A stretch of DNA of 64,000 nucleotides, taken from DASYAN01 sp963727755 (lineage in GTDB: Bacteria > Chloroflexota > Ktedonobacteria > Ktedonobacterales > Ktedonobacteraceae). Location of the stretch: NCBI GenBank assembly GCA_963727755.1, contig CAVSHN010000021.1:170518-234517 (forward strand), given 5' to 3'. This document shows, one piece after another, positions 54,584-62,779 of the stretch. A program made the translations under genes and the position numbers. The notes under the pieces are model-generated. The model did not search any database. It was not told the origin of the DNA and worked only from the letters and a program-made list of their open reading frames with translations. The first letter of the stretch is position 1, and every line of letters begins with the position of its first letter.

Positions 54584-55771
54584 TCACTTCTCATGCTTTG
54601 CTTTGTAGGGACTCATCAACATCGGTCTGCGGAAACCCCTGCTTAAAAGCCTGGGGAGGAAGCAGGCCCTCCTTTCTGTGTGGTAGGGACGGGGCCGCGT
54701 AGGCGGCGTGTGCTTGGCACACCATTGCCCTTGGACTTTCGTTCCACTTTTGCGACCAAAAAGGCTCGAAAATGCCACCCAAGTCAAGACGCGACAATCC
54801 TTGACTTTTGCCCCCTGTGTGAGTCGTTTATTGGTGCGATAAGCGTGCAAGCTGATGGTCTGTTTCTTGCGATCAAAGCCACCAACAGCGCATAATCCAT
54901 ATTTAGGATGCTTAACGAGCGTTCCACGCTTTAGTCCAAGACTGCGTGTTGTGCCATATGGCTTTCTCACGCCGCCTTTAGACGCTTCTAGGCGATGGAT
55001 CTGCCGTTGGTGAAGTTGTGTGCCAACGATATAGCACAAACACGTACAGGTTGGTTTTTCTGCACCACTCACCGATGCTGCCATGACCCAGCCATCAACA
55101 GCATGTGAAGAGAAATCTTGCTTGGACTTGCTCTTGGTCTTCTTGAGCCCGTACTTCTCACGTAACTCTTTCGTTTGATATCCGTGGCGTCGATGTACTT
55201 TGAGCCCCATATTTCTGAGCAAATGGTACAAATGCTCCTTGCCCACTTGTATAGGACTAAACATCCCGTTCCACTTCCCATATTTACCCTTGTGTGTTTC
55301 TGCGCATACATCCTCTACCACCACATCTGTCAGTGGCAAGATGGTGAGCAGTTGCGCAATGATGCGTGCCTTGGCTTGCCAGCGACTACAGGTTGATGGC
55401 GGGATGCGCTTCTGGTTTGCTCGTCGGTTGTCGTTGCGTACAGGCCTGCGCCACTTGCGGTGTCTTCTGGCTCGTCGCATGTTTCGCCGTGCCTCAACCG
55501 TTTTTTTGACATAGTCTGGTGCTTCCACCATCAAGTTAAGAACCGTCTCTTTTCTGCCAACGACGCTATAGCCTTCGAACTTTGAGCCTGGATCAACACC
55601 TGCAACAAGAGTCTGATTGTCTGGCTCCTGCTCGTAAGTGAGCTGAAGAGAGAACAATCCTAGCTTGTTCCGTTTTGGTTTCGCTTTGCCATCTTTGAGC
55701 AAGAGGCGTGCTTTAACTGGCTTGCACGGCATAAGTGGTATTCCGCGTATATCAACAACTGGCACGCGCAT
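54584..55771 (-). CDS. isrB: IsrB: RNA-guided nickase-type protein, RuvC without HNH (extended C-terminus)
   Basis: 395 residues from ATG 55771, nine bases after GAAGGA. It is closely similar to copy 1: PLMP VPVVDIRGIPLMPCKPVKA, RuvC-I AGVDPGSKFEGYSVVG, bridge RRNMRRARRHRKWRR, RuvC-II VVVEDVCAETH and RuvC-III SHAVDGWVMAA. There is no HNH. Copy 1 stops after GAKVKDC; this copy reads CGC there and runs about 69 residues further through the element's 3' region into flanking DNA (ending YKAKHEK). The extra tail is probably not functional. Catalytic acids are intact. Confidence 0.85.
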   Translation of the reverse strand: MRVPVVDIRGIPLMPCKPVKARLLLKDGKAKPKRNKLGLFSLQLTYEQEPDNQTLVAGVDPGSKFEGYSVVGRKETVLNLMVEAPDYVKKTVEARRNMRRARRHRKWRRPVRNDNRRANQKRIPPSTCSRWQAKARIIAQLLTILPLTDVVVEDVCAETHKGKYGKWNGMFSPIQVGKEHLYHLLRNMGLKVHRRHGYQTKELREKYGLKKTKSKSKQDFSSHAVDGWVMAASVSGAEKPTCTCLCYIVGTQLHQRQIHRLEASKGGVRKPYGTTRSLGLKRGTLVKHPKYGLCAVGGFDRKKQTISLHAYRTNKRLTQGAKVKDCRVLTWVAFSSLFGRKSGTKVQGQWCAKHTPPTRPRPYHTERRACFLPRLLSRGFRRPMLMSPYKAKHEK

Positions 55772-56118
55772 TATTGCTTTTCCTTCTCTCCCTTGCGGGA
55801 CGGGCTTTTTAGGAGAAAGCCCTGAAAATTCTTGCTCGAATGTCGAGCACGCTAGGTCAATGCCTAGGTGAAATGACCCTTCGTGGTTGCAGTACAGGCA
55901 TAGGTCCAAGACCGTCTGTTTCGGCGTGACAGGTAGTGGTTTAGACTAGGGTGGCATCCAAACGTACTTTCGCTACTTTCCCTAGCACGTGAGCCTGTGG
56001 ATTTCGCTCTTTCTTAGCCCGTACCGCTGCTGTTCTCTTGCATGAGAACCCACTAGACAGGAACTTACGTTGAGCTAGCCGTTTCTCAAGCCCCCGCTTT
56101 TAAGCGTGGGGTTCCTGA
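54630..56118 (-). mobile_element. IsrB element, copy 2
   Basis: Same layout as copy 1. The 5' start is GTCAGGAACCCC with a hairpin (56091-56112), followed by guide RNA and isrB, and a 3' hairpin (ACCCCTGCTTAAAAGCCTGGGG, 54636-54657). The isrB frame continues past the 3' hairpin into flanking sequence. It lies between the Uma2 gene and the peptide-export locus without breaking a recognised gene. The 3' end is approximate. Confidence 0.8.
55772..56118 (-). ncRNA. omega RNA (HEARO-type) of IsrB copy 2
   Basis: 347 bases 5' of isrB, nearly identical to 19267-19613. Shared blocks include the terminal AACCCC/GGGG hairpin, the CAGCGGTACGGGCTAAGAAA block and CTGTACTGCAACCACGAAGG. The guide would be taken from beyond 56118, where flanking sequence differs from copy 1, as expected for independent insertions. 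Confidence 0.75.
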
Positions 56119-56539
56119 CCTCTACCCTTTTTAGAAGCATACCTCACTCCCACTCACTGTGTCAATTCTTGGCCGCGATAGGAACGGGTGCAGACCAAAA
56201 TTTGATATAAACTCAAGAAATATTTCCGAGTACCGATACTCTACAGTAGTAGATCGCCCCTCCAAGCAAAGAGGGAAAGACCTACTCCTAACACGCAAGT
56301 TTTTGCTGCTACCGCAAGTGGCAAGAGAGGAAAAGAGGTCTTGGAACTATTCCCAACTCTCTGCAAAGAGACCATCCTTTGCAATTTCGCTTAAGCAAAA
56401 CTTGCATACTGGGTTCCCGATAAAACACACGTCCATAATTGGATAAAGTGTCATCACATGAATGAAGGGATAGCAACCTTCAATATCCTACTTCTCTTAA
56501 CTATTGAGTGTGAAACACTCACAAGAAAGGAAAAATCAC
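56119..56539. other. intergenic region upstream of the double-glycine peptide gene
   Basis: No gene with a convincing start. A CCCTC...GAGGG hairpin lies near 56257-56273. The promoter of the peptide-export locus must lie here. A 95-codon frame from GTG 56159 lacks a Shine-Dalgarno and any family resemblance. Confidence 0.35.
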
Positions 56540-56752
56540 ATGAATACTGCTATTAGTACCCTAGAGATCCCACAGGGAGCCACCGAGCTGACACTTAACG
56601 AGTTGAAGCTGATCTGTGGTGGTGAGGACGATGGCTGTGAGGCAGCTGCACACCACCGTAAATTACGTTTAGAGAAGGTCATTGTAATTAAGGTCTTTAA
56701 GCGCAAACCCAGAAGATCCTGCGAGGACGGATGCAACGGCGGTGAAGAATAA
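56540..56752 (+). CDS. double-glycine leader peptide precursor (bacteriocin-like)
   Basis: 70 residues from ATG 56540 (MNTAISTLEIP), preceded by AAAGGA. The leader ends LTLNELKLICGG, a clean ELxxIxGG motif at residues 18-28, so cleavage would be after residue 28. The 42-residue product is EDDGCEAAA...CEDGCNGGEE with three Cys and a strongly basic middle (KVFKRKPRRS). The exporter with a C39 peptidase is the next gene, 92 bases downstream. No modification enzyme is seen. It may be a bacteriocin or a signal peptide; activity is unknown. Confidence 0.8.
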   Translation: MNTAISTLEIPQGATELTLNELKLICGGEDDGCEAAAHHRKLRLEKVIVIKVFKRKPRRSCEDGCNGGEE

Positions 56753-56843
56753 CTAGCTATAGGTTCTAGATCACCTTCTGTGGTAAAGTCATTTCGCAAA
56801 TAAGCACACCCCACTCCTTGGCCTCGCAATTTTAGGCTAAGGG

Positions 56844-59045
56844 GTGGTCATTTTGCTAGGGAGAGAACAATTGAAGCAAGTGACCTGGTTACGACGTCGA
56901 CGCGTACCACTACTCTTGCAATTGAGTGCGGTAAAGTGTGGCGCTTCCTGCTTAGCAATGATTCTCAGGTATTATGGGTCTAAGATTAGCATAGCAGAAA
57001 TACGCCAGCGTTACGGCGTGGGGCGGGACGGCCTTTCAGCCCTCAGCCTTGCCACTGCAGCGCAAGAGTATGGCTTACAGGTCAGAGCATTCTCACTACC
57101 ACAGCCAGATCTCCATGCAGTCAGATTACCAGCCATTGTCTACTGGGAAAGTAATCATTTCCTGATTGTTGAGCGCTGGTCAGCTCATTATGTGGATGTC
57201 GTTGATCCCGCACACGGATACAGACGCATGACACACGAAGAGTTCTCTGCTGGCTTCTGTCATGCTATCATTATCTTAGCCCCTGGTGAACACTTCGTAC
57301 GCCGCAAAACAGTACCACGCATTACTTTGCGTTCATATATCTCCGCTTATCTCAAGCAGACGCCGCTCGTTCTTCTGCAAATTTTTGGGACAACTCTCTT
57401 TCTTCAGCTTGCTGGCCTAACTACTCCCGCTCTCACAGAAGTCATTGTGGACCGCATTATCCCTCTTGGCAGGATCGATATTTTACCTCTGCTGATAACA
57501 GGCTTCTTGATGCTGCTACTCACTCGCCTCATCTTTATGCTCTTACGCGGATGTGCCATCATCTTCCTGCAAACCCACATCGATATGCAAATCACTTCGA
57601 GATTCTTTGAACATATGCTCACATTGCCAGAGCGTTTTTTTCAGCAGCGAGCTAGTGGGGATATCCTTGCCCGTGTGGAGAGCCATACTGCTATCCGCGA
57701 TCTCATCAGCACGCAGTTAGTTTCAACCTTCCTAGACTCTAGCTTGGCAACTGTTTATCTGCTTATCTTGTTCTCAATCTCGCCCCTCTTCTGCATTCTG
57801 GTCCTTGCCCTCACTGCACCCCAAATCCTATTGATGCTAGCAACCGCACGCGCTAACCGTACCCTCTCCAGCAGAGAACTTATGGCTATAGGAAAGACAC
57901 AGGGTTATGTCACTGAGGTCTTAACAGGTATCACAACATTTAAGTCTGCCGGAGCTGAAAAACGTGCCTTCCTCCATTGGTCCAAGCTCTTTTCCGATCA
58001 ACTCTCCATTGCAGTCCGTCAGAGCTACTTTTTAGTGATTACCAGTGCACTACTGACAGGACTACGTATGCTCTCGCCATTACTACTGCTGTGGCTAGGT
58101 GCTAGTCAGGTACTGCACGGCACTATGCAGGTCGGAACAATGCTGGCCCTCAATAGTCTCGCTGGCTCCTGCCTGGACCCTCTCATGTCACTGGTCCAAA
58201 GTGGGCAACAACTCCAGACCGTACAATCTCATCTTGAGCGCATTGCAGATGTTCTCGGTGCCGACCCAGAGCAAGATCCCCAAAGCGTGCAACACCCTCC
58301 GCGCCTGACGGGACAGATACGGCTCGACCAAGTAAGCTTTCAATACGATCCAACCAACCCCCAAGCTCCAACGATCTTGCAGGATATCACCTTGCATATT
58401 GAGCCAGGACAAAAGGTCGCAATTGTAGGCAAGACAGGATCAGGCAAAAGCACGCTTGGCAAACTCCTGCTAGGCCTCTGCTTACCAACAACAGGCGAAA
58501 TTTTCTATGACGGCATTCCCTTGCGCACCCTCAACTATCAGGAGGTGCGAGCCCAGTTCGGCGTAGTCATGCAGGATGCCACGATCTTTAGTGGGACAAT
58601 CAAACAAAACATTACCTTCAATGATCCAGCTATCAGCAAAGAAGAGATGATCACAGCTGCACAAGCTGCTGCATTCCATGACGACATCATGCACATGCCA
58701 ATGGGATATGAGACATTTGTAGCCGAGGGAGGCAACGCCATCTCTGGAGGGCAGCGCCAACGTCTAGCTATTGCGCGTGCACTGGCACATAAGCCCGCTA
58801 TCCTCTTATTAGACGAAGCCACCAGTGCCCTTGACGTCGAGACAGAGCATATCGTTGAGCAAAATCTCAATGCACTCTCCTGCACACAGATCATCATCGC
58901 CCATCGGCTGAGCACCATTCGCAATGCCGATCTCATCCTCGTGCTTGACGATGGGCAAATTGTCGAGCGGGGTACTCATCAGAAACTCTTAGCACAACAT
59001 GGCTATTATGCCAGACTGATACAGCACCAGTTGGCAGAGGTATGA
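56844..59045 (+). CDS. peptidase-containing ABC transporter (C39) for double-glycine peptides
   Basis: 733 residues (GTG 56844; TTG 56871 behind AGGGAG is the alternative). The N-terminal C39 peptidase has QLSAVKCGASCLAMILRYYG with the catalytic Cys near residue 32, the His in ESNHFLIVERW and the Asp in VVDPAHGYRRM. Six membrane helices span ~160-440. The ATPase has Walker A GKTGSGKST, Q-loop MQDATIF, signature ISGGQRQRLAIARAL, Walker B LLLDEATSAL and the H-loop IIAHRLSTI. It cleaves the leader after Gly-Gly and exports the product. All catalytic residues are present. Confidence 0.92.
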   Translation: MVILLGREQLKQVTWLRRRRVPLLLQLSAVKCGASCLAMILRYYGSKISIAEIRQRYGVGRDGLSALSLATAAQEYGLQVRAFSLPQPDLHAVRLPAIVYWESNHFLIVERWSAHYVDVVDPAHGYRRMTHEEFSAGFCHAIIILAPGEHFVRRKTVPRITLRSYISAYLKQTPLVLLQIFGTTLFLQLAGLTTPALTEVIVDRIIPLGRIDILPLLITGFLMLLLTRLIFMLLRGCAIIFLQTHIDMQITSRFFEHMLTLPERFFQQRASGDILARVESHTAIRDLISTQLVSTFLDSSLATVYLLILFSISPLFCILVLALTAPQILLMLATARANRTLSSRELMAIGKTQGYVTEVLTGITTFKSAGAEKRAFLHWSKLFSDQLSIAVRQSYFLVITSALLTGLRMLSPLLLLWLGASQVLHGTMQVGTMLALNSLAGSCLDPLMSLVQSGQQLQTVQSHLERIADVLGADPEQDPQSVQHPPRLTGQIRLDQVSFQYDPTNPQAPTILQDITLHIEPGQKVAIVGKTGSGKSTLGKLLLGLCLPTTGEIFYDGIPLRTLNYQEVRAQFGVVMQDATIFSGTIKQNITFNDPAISKEEMITAAQAAAFHDDIMHMPMGYETFVAEGGNAISGGQRQRLAIARALAHKPAILLLDEATSALDVETEHIVEQNLNALSCTQIIIAHRLSTIRNADLILVLDDGQIVERGTHQKLLAQHGYYARLIQHQLAEV

Positions 59046-59080
59046 TATCCTATTATCATACACAGAAAGGAGAATATCCC

Positions 59081-59254
59081 GTGGCCATGCAGCACGAATA
59101 CAGGATCAGCCCAGGAGACAGAACGCCCAAGTATTAATTTCACCATCTCCATGGCAACCCTTTACAGGCTCACTGGCATATCAGAGTAGGAAGTGATAAA
59201 GCCCAACCTGTATTAATCACCATGGTTCCCCAAAATCTTGAACCATCATTCTAA
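59081..59254 (+). CDS. possible short ORF after the exporter, in-frame TAA
   Basis: GTG 59081 follows a strong AAAGGAG and encodes MAMQHEYRISPGDRTPKY before TAA at 59135. The same frame then stays protein-like (HWHIRVGSDKAQPVLIT) to a second TAA at 59252-59254. It is either an 18-residue peptide or a ~57-residue accessory gene broken by one mutation. It overlaps the end of the convergent gene by nine bases. Weak support. Confidence 0.3.
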
Positions 59255-60589
59255 TCCAGTCAAGCCTGACAATCCCTCTATTATACGCAATTTTGCGAAT
59301 CGATAAGCAATACCATGTTTCTCTAATAACCCTTTCATTCCATCGTCAATTAGTCCAGGATTATAAAAGACAATTTCTTCAACATCATCTATTGTCACAG
59401 GCCCTTTACGTCTATCAATCAAACCTTCAGCATAGGAAGTGACAGGCTTGCCACCGTTGCTCAAGACGTCACAAGGATTCTCCAAGTTTAGCAAGAAGCT
59501 ACCATTTATCTGCCCAGGGTTTGGATACCACTTTCTCATTGGCCAACACTTCCGCGTTGGATTAGCAAGAGGAGTCGGTAGCGCATACAATTTCTCACTA
59601 CTAGCTGTCTTTAGCTCAAGTTCTGCCAGTTCATGGCTGATGTCGCTTAAAGTCCCAGTTCCTTGCCACCACATAGTTTTGACAAACTCAGGAAGCATGG
59701 AATCAAGCCAGTCAGGAATTTTGACGCGAGCCTCCTCTTCTTGAGCACCAATCATAAGCATATATGAATCGCCTAATATTCCAAATGTACGTTTCTTGAC
59801 TTCGTCCTTAAAGCATAGAGCAACAGAGCCATATTCCCAAGCAAAGCGATCGTAACCATCAGGATGGCTAGTTATATATACCGACAAAGGGGTCTTTGCT
59901 GGGTCCATACCTTGGGGACAATTCAGGTAAACAAACTCTAATTGGCGTCGTATCTCTTGAAACGCTTTGGTAGCCAGATCACTTTCTGCAAAAGCTGCAC
60001 TACCAGTCTTTCCAGTTTCATGTACTGTCTTGAAAAGAGGATTTTTACTTTTCAAGACATCTTTAAGAGTACCTGGATGAATGCGATACCATAGTCGCGA
60101 ATGTTCAAAAATTTCCTTGATCCTTTGATCTACAGCAGCAAGGTAATCAGCATGTTCCCCATTACCATACATATCTCCCATGATCTTCCAATAGTGTTCT
60201 GCATACTTTTCAAAAAATGCTCTTTGAGGTATCTGCGAGATGTGTTCGCTAGACTTGTCAATACAAGTGTGCATTTCTCTGAATGTCTTATGCGCATTCT
60301 TGACCATAGCTTGCATCTCAGCCGATAGCTCTCTACCACCGCTAGATGATGATACGTTGTGGCTATCTCTAGATGTGAGCAGATTTGTGCTTCCCTTTCC
60401 TTGCCTCTCATCTATATGCTCTGTTAGATGAGTACTTCCTGATCCTTCTTTACTATCCCGTCTTGACGAACTCGTCCCATCAGATTGAGACGTTAGACCA
60501 GCGCCAATGCGCACAAAATCTGATGGCTTTTTACTTGACGATACTTTTCGAAATGATATCGATACATCTCTTAGTCCACGTCTTAACAT
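59246..60589 (-). CDS. hypothetical protein, possible DUF3626/ADP-ribosyltransferase-like C-terminal domain
   Basis: 447 residues. Residues 1-90 are low-complexity, rich in Ser, Gly, Arg. A helical middle follows (EMQAMVKNAHKTFREMHTCI). The C-terminal ~200 residues have SVALCFKDEVKKRTFGILGD, MMWWQGTG-like turns and finally SYAEGLIDRRKGPVTIDDVE. The last pattern, Y-x-E followed by a beta strand and DVEEI, resembles DUF3626-type ADP-ribosyltransferase-like proteins found as toxins or effectors. This is by memory of the motif and weak. It is convergent with the peptide exporter. Confidence 0.55.
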   Translation of the reverse strand: MLRRGLRDVSISFRKVSSSKKPSDFVRIGAGLTSQSDGTSSSRRDSKEGSGSTHLTEHIDERQGKGSTNLLTSRDSHNVSSSSGGRELSAEMQAMVKNAHKTFREMHTCIDKSSEHISQIPQRAFFEKYAEHYWKIMGDMYGNGEHADYLAAVDQRIKEIFEHSRLWYRIHPGTLKDVLKSKNPLFKTVHETGKTGSAAFAESDLATKAFQEIRRQLEFVYLNCPQGMDPAKTPLSVYITSHPDGYDRFAWEYGSVALCFKDEVKKRTFGILGDSYMLMIGAQEEEARVKIPDWLDSMLPEFVKTMWWQGTGTLSDISHELAELELKTASSEKLYALPTPLANPTRKCWPMRKWYPNPGQINGSFLLNLENPCDVLSNGGKPVTSYAEGLIDRRKGPVTIDDVEEIVFYNPGLIDDGMKGLLEKHGIAYRFAKLRIIEGLSGLTGLE

Positions 60590-60724
60590 CTTATTTCCTC
60601 TATTGAACGCTCGCTATTATAATATCGCAATATTTAACTCAAATGTCATCTTAAACACAATTCACTACAATAAGTATACCGTTATCCAGAACTGAGACAA
60701 ATATGGACAGGCCATATCCGATGT

Positions 60725-60829
60725 CTGGTTCCTGCTTCGACGAGGGCGGTTTCACTTGCTATTGCTAGCAAGCCAGAGCTTCCCTCTCCACAGGCGTTGC
60801 GTTCCCGTGTAACTCACGGTACGTTTAGC
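60725..60829 (-). ncRNA. candidate omega/reRNA downstream of tnpB
   Basis: On the minus strand the ~100 bases after the tnpB stop contain CTTGCTAGCAATAGCAAG and end in GTCGAAGCAGGAACCAG. The CGAAGCAGGAA word recurs in the ORF-less element at 4811-5105. TnpB guide RNAs end at the element's right boundary with the guide beyond it, which fits this position. Confidence 0.6.
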
Positions 60830-61972
60830 TCAAGCTGCTTGTTCTAAGTCTAATTCAGTTTGAGCAAGGTTTTTAGCTGCATTATAATCTCTGTCTGCAA
60901 CATATCCACATCTCTCACAGACAAAGACGCGATCAGCTAAGTCGAGATCTTCATCTACCCATCCACAGCAAGAGCATGTTTTAGAGGACGGAAACCACCT
61001 ACTCACCGTATTCACCATTGAGCCATATTTCTCAGCCTTGTAGATGATTTGACGCTTAAACTCATACATACCCACATCACCCACAGCACGGCTAAGCTTC
61101 CTATTCTTCATCATGCCTTTGATGTTTAAATCCTCAAGGACAATCACGCGTGGCTTGGTTTTCGCTATAGCGCTTGTTGCCTGATGGATTGCATTTGAGC
61201 GGATATTGGCAATTCTGGCATGCATCATGCCGAGTTTGCGAGCTGATTTCCTCCTATTTTTGCTGCCTTTCTTCTTCCTGCTGTGTCTTCGCGCCTCGCG
61301 AGCAAGCTTTTTCAAGTTCTTCCTGAGAGCCTTTGGATTTTCGAACGCCTCTGCCTCTGAGGTGGTGGCAAGCGTTTTGATGCCTAAATCGACGCCGAGC
61401 ACTTTGCCTGTAGCTGGATTTGGATCAGCTATCTCTTCCTCAACCTGAACCGACACAAACCAACGCCCAGCTTTCTCAGAGATCGTAGCAGACAAAATAT
61501 GCACATCTGATGTTGGCAGGTAGTTAGCTTCCTTGAGCAAAAGCCTTCCCAGTCTTGGCAACTGAATATGCTTCTCGTACACATGGATGGCTCCTGTTAA
61601 ACGAAAGCTTCCAATGCCTTTCTTCTTGGTCTTAGGTTTAGGATAGCCAAGTTTGCCTTTATGCTTTCCTTGCTTCTTCTTTTTAACATTATTGAAGAAG
61701 TTCTTAAATGCTTTTTCTAGATTGCGCAATGCTTCTTGTGGAGCACATTTTGAGACGTCGTACATCCAAGGATAGGCTGTTTTCTTCAGTGCATTGAGTT
61801 CTTTGTGCAAATCGATGGCTGTTGGAGTTTTGTGGCCAGCTGCATATTCATCTTGATAACGGCGGATCCCCCAATTGTATGTAAAGCGTGCAATACCAGC
61901 ATGCTGAAGACAAGCAGTAATTTGAGCCTTATTCAAGTCTAGTTCTGTTTTATAGCCTCTAGTGATCTTCAT
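60830..61972 (-). CDS. tnpB: TnpB RNA-guided nuclease (OrfB-type)
   Basis: 380 residues, typical TnpB size. The N-terminus is MKITRGYKTELDLNKAQITA. RuvC-I is KVLGVDLGIKTLATTSE and RuvC-II is PRVIVLEDLNIKGMM. The zinc finger is TCSCCGWVDEDL...VCERCGY and the final acid is in VADRDYNAAKNL. Catalytic D-E-D residues and the four Cys are intact. It overlaps tnpA. Known homologs cut the empty donor site guided by an RNA from the 3' end, helping element retention. Confidence 0.92.
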   Translation of the reverse strand: MKITRGYKTELDLNKAQITACLQHAGIARFTYNWGIRRYQDEYAAGHKTPTAIDLHKELNALKKTAYPWMYDVSKCAPQEALRNLEKAFKNFFNNVKKKKQGKHKGKLGYPKPKTKKKGIGSFRLTGAIHVYEKHIQLPRLGRLLLKEANYLPTSDVHILSATISEKAGRWFVSVQVEEEIADPNPATGKVLGVDLGIKTLATTSEAEAFENPKALRKNLKKLAREARRHSRKKKGSKNRRKSARKLGMMHARIANIRSNAIHQATSAIAKTKPRVIVLEDLNIKGMMKNRKLSRAVGDVGMYEFKRQIIYKAEKYGSMVNTVSRWFPSSKTCSCCGWVDEDLDLADRVFVCERCGYVADRDYNAAKNLAQTELDLEQAA

Positions 61973-62549
61973 CCGGTTTCTCCATCACTTGCTCTATACA
62001 TTTCTTGACTTGTTCTGCATGTCGTTTGCTATTGCGTCTGCCATAAATTCGGCTACACATACTCGTGATCACTGCCACAAAGTCGTCTACTAGCTCATTA
62101 TCTGTATCTGATGGGAAAATGACTTCAAGCTTGCGACCTTGAAGCGTGAGTAGTTGATCAATATAGTTGAAGCCAAAGCGTGTAAGACGGTCTTTATGCT
62201 CCACTACAATGGTCGTGATGCTTGTATCCATCAGCAACTTCATCAGCTTTGGACGCTGGTCGTTGAGCCCAGATGCTATTTCTGTGACCTCTTTTGCCAC
62301 CTGATAGCCTTTTGCGATGGCATATTCGTGCAGTCTCTCCAGTTGTCGCGTGACGTCGGCTTTCTGATCTGCTGATGATACTCTTGCATAAAGAGCAACA
62401 CGACCTGTTATCGGCACTTGTACAACAGGATCTCGTACAATCACAATGCCGGTAGCAGTTTTATAGGCGTCTAGCTGTCCTGCTTTGTACCATCGCCAAG
62501 CAGTTTTATACGAGACGCCTTGTTGTTTTGCATATTGACTCAGCTTCAT
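61959..62549 (-). CDS. tnpA: IS607-type serine recombinase TnpA
   Basis: 196 residues from ATG 62549 (MKLSQYAKQQGVSYKTAWRW), which begins directly with the MerR-like helix-turn-helix; the frame is open to 62597. The catalytic domain has LYARVSSADQKADVTRQLER with the nucleophilic Ser, then IASGLNDQRPKLMKLL and VVEHKDRLTRFGF. The C-terminus is an oligomerisation helix. IS607 recombinases integrate with little target specificity. The downstream tnpB overlaps it by 14 bases. Confidence 0.9.
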   Translation of the reverse strand: MKLSQYAKQQGVSYKTAWRWYKAGQLDAYKTATGIVIVRDPVVQVPITGRVALYARVSSADQKADVTRQLERLHEYAIAKGYQVAKEVTEIASGLNDQRPKLMKLLMDTSITTIVVEHKDRLTRFGFNYIDQLLTLQGRKLEVIFPSDTDNELVDDFVAVITSMCSRIYGRRNSKRHAEQVKKCIEQVMEKPDEDH

Positions 62550-62713
62550 GTCTATAGTTTGCCATAGACTGTCCGAGCTTGTCAATAGTTTAGGCAATTA
62601 GTTTCAACCCTAATAGAAAGAGATTTTTTAGGAGGAAGCAGGGACAATGCGAAAGGTAAAAGAAACAAGTTGAGAAGGATAAATTGTTAGCAATCTCATT
62701 GAATAGTTCAACA

Positions 62714-62746
62714 GAAGAGGCAGAAAAGGCTTTATTCTGCCTCTTC
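62714..62746. terminator. perfect 12-base inverted repeat downstream of the desulfurase gene
   Basis: GAAGAGGCAGAA (62714-62725) pairs with TTCTGCCTCTTC (62735-62746). It lies 34 bases beyond the stop of the minus-strand cysteine desulfurase gene. No T run follows, so termination strength is uncertain. Confidence 0.55.
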
Positions 62747-62779
62747 AAACAATATTTGCATTTTCATACAAGAGAGGAT

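Larger units (their letters stand above)
60725..62600 (-). mobile_element. IS607-family element
   Basis: A tnpA (serine recombinase) and a tnpB overlapping by 14 bases are followed by a non-coding 3' region with the TnpB-type scaffold end. Both genes are intact. The ends are approximate, since IS607 elements lack terminal inverted repeats. It lies between the ART-like gene and the cysteine desulfurase gene. Confidence 0.8.

Noticed and set aside
56159..56446. 95-codon plus-strand frame upstream of the leader peptide
   Set aside because: GTG start without Shine-Dalgarno, mixed low-information sequence, no family match.
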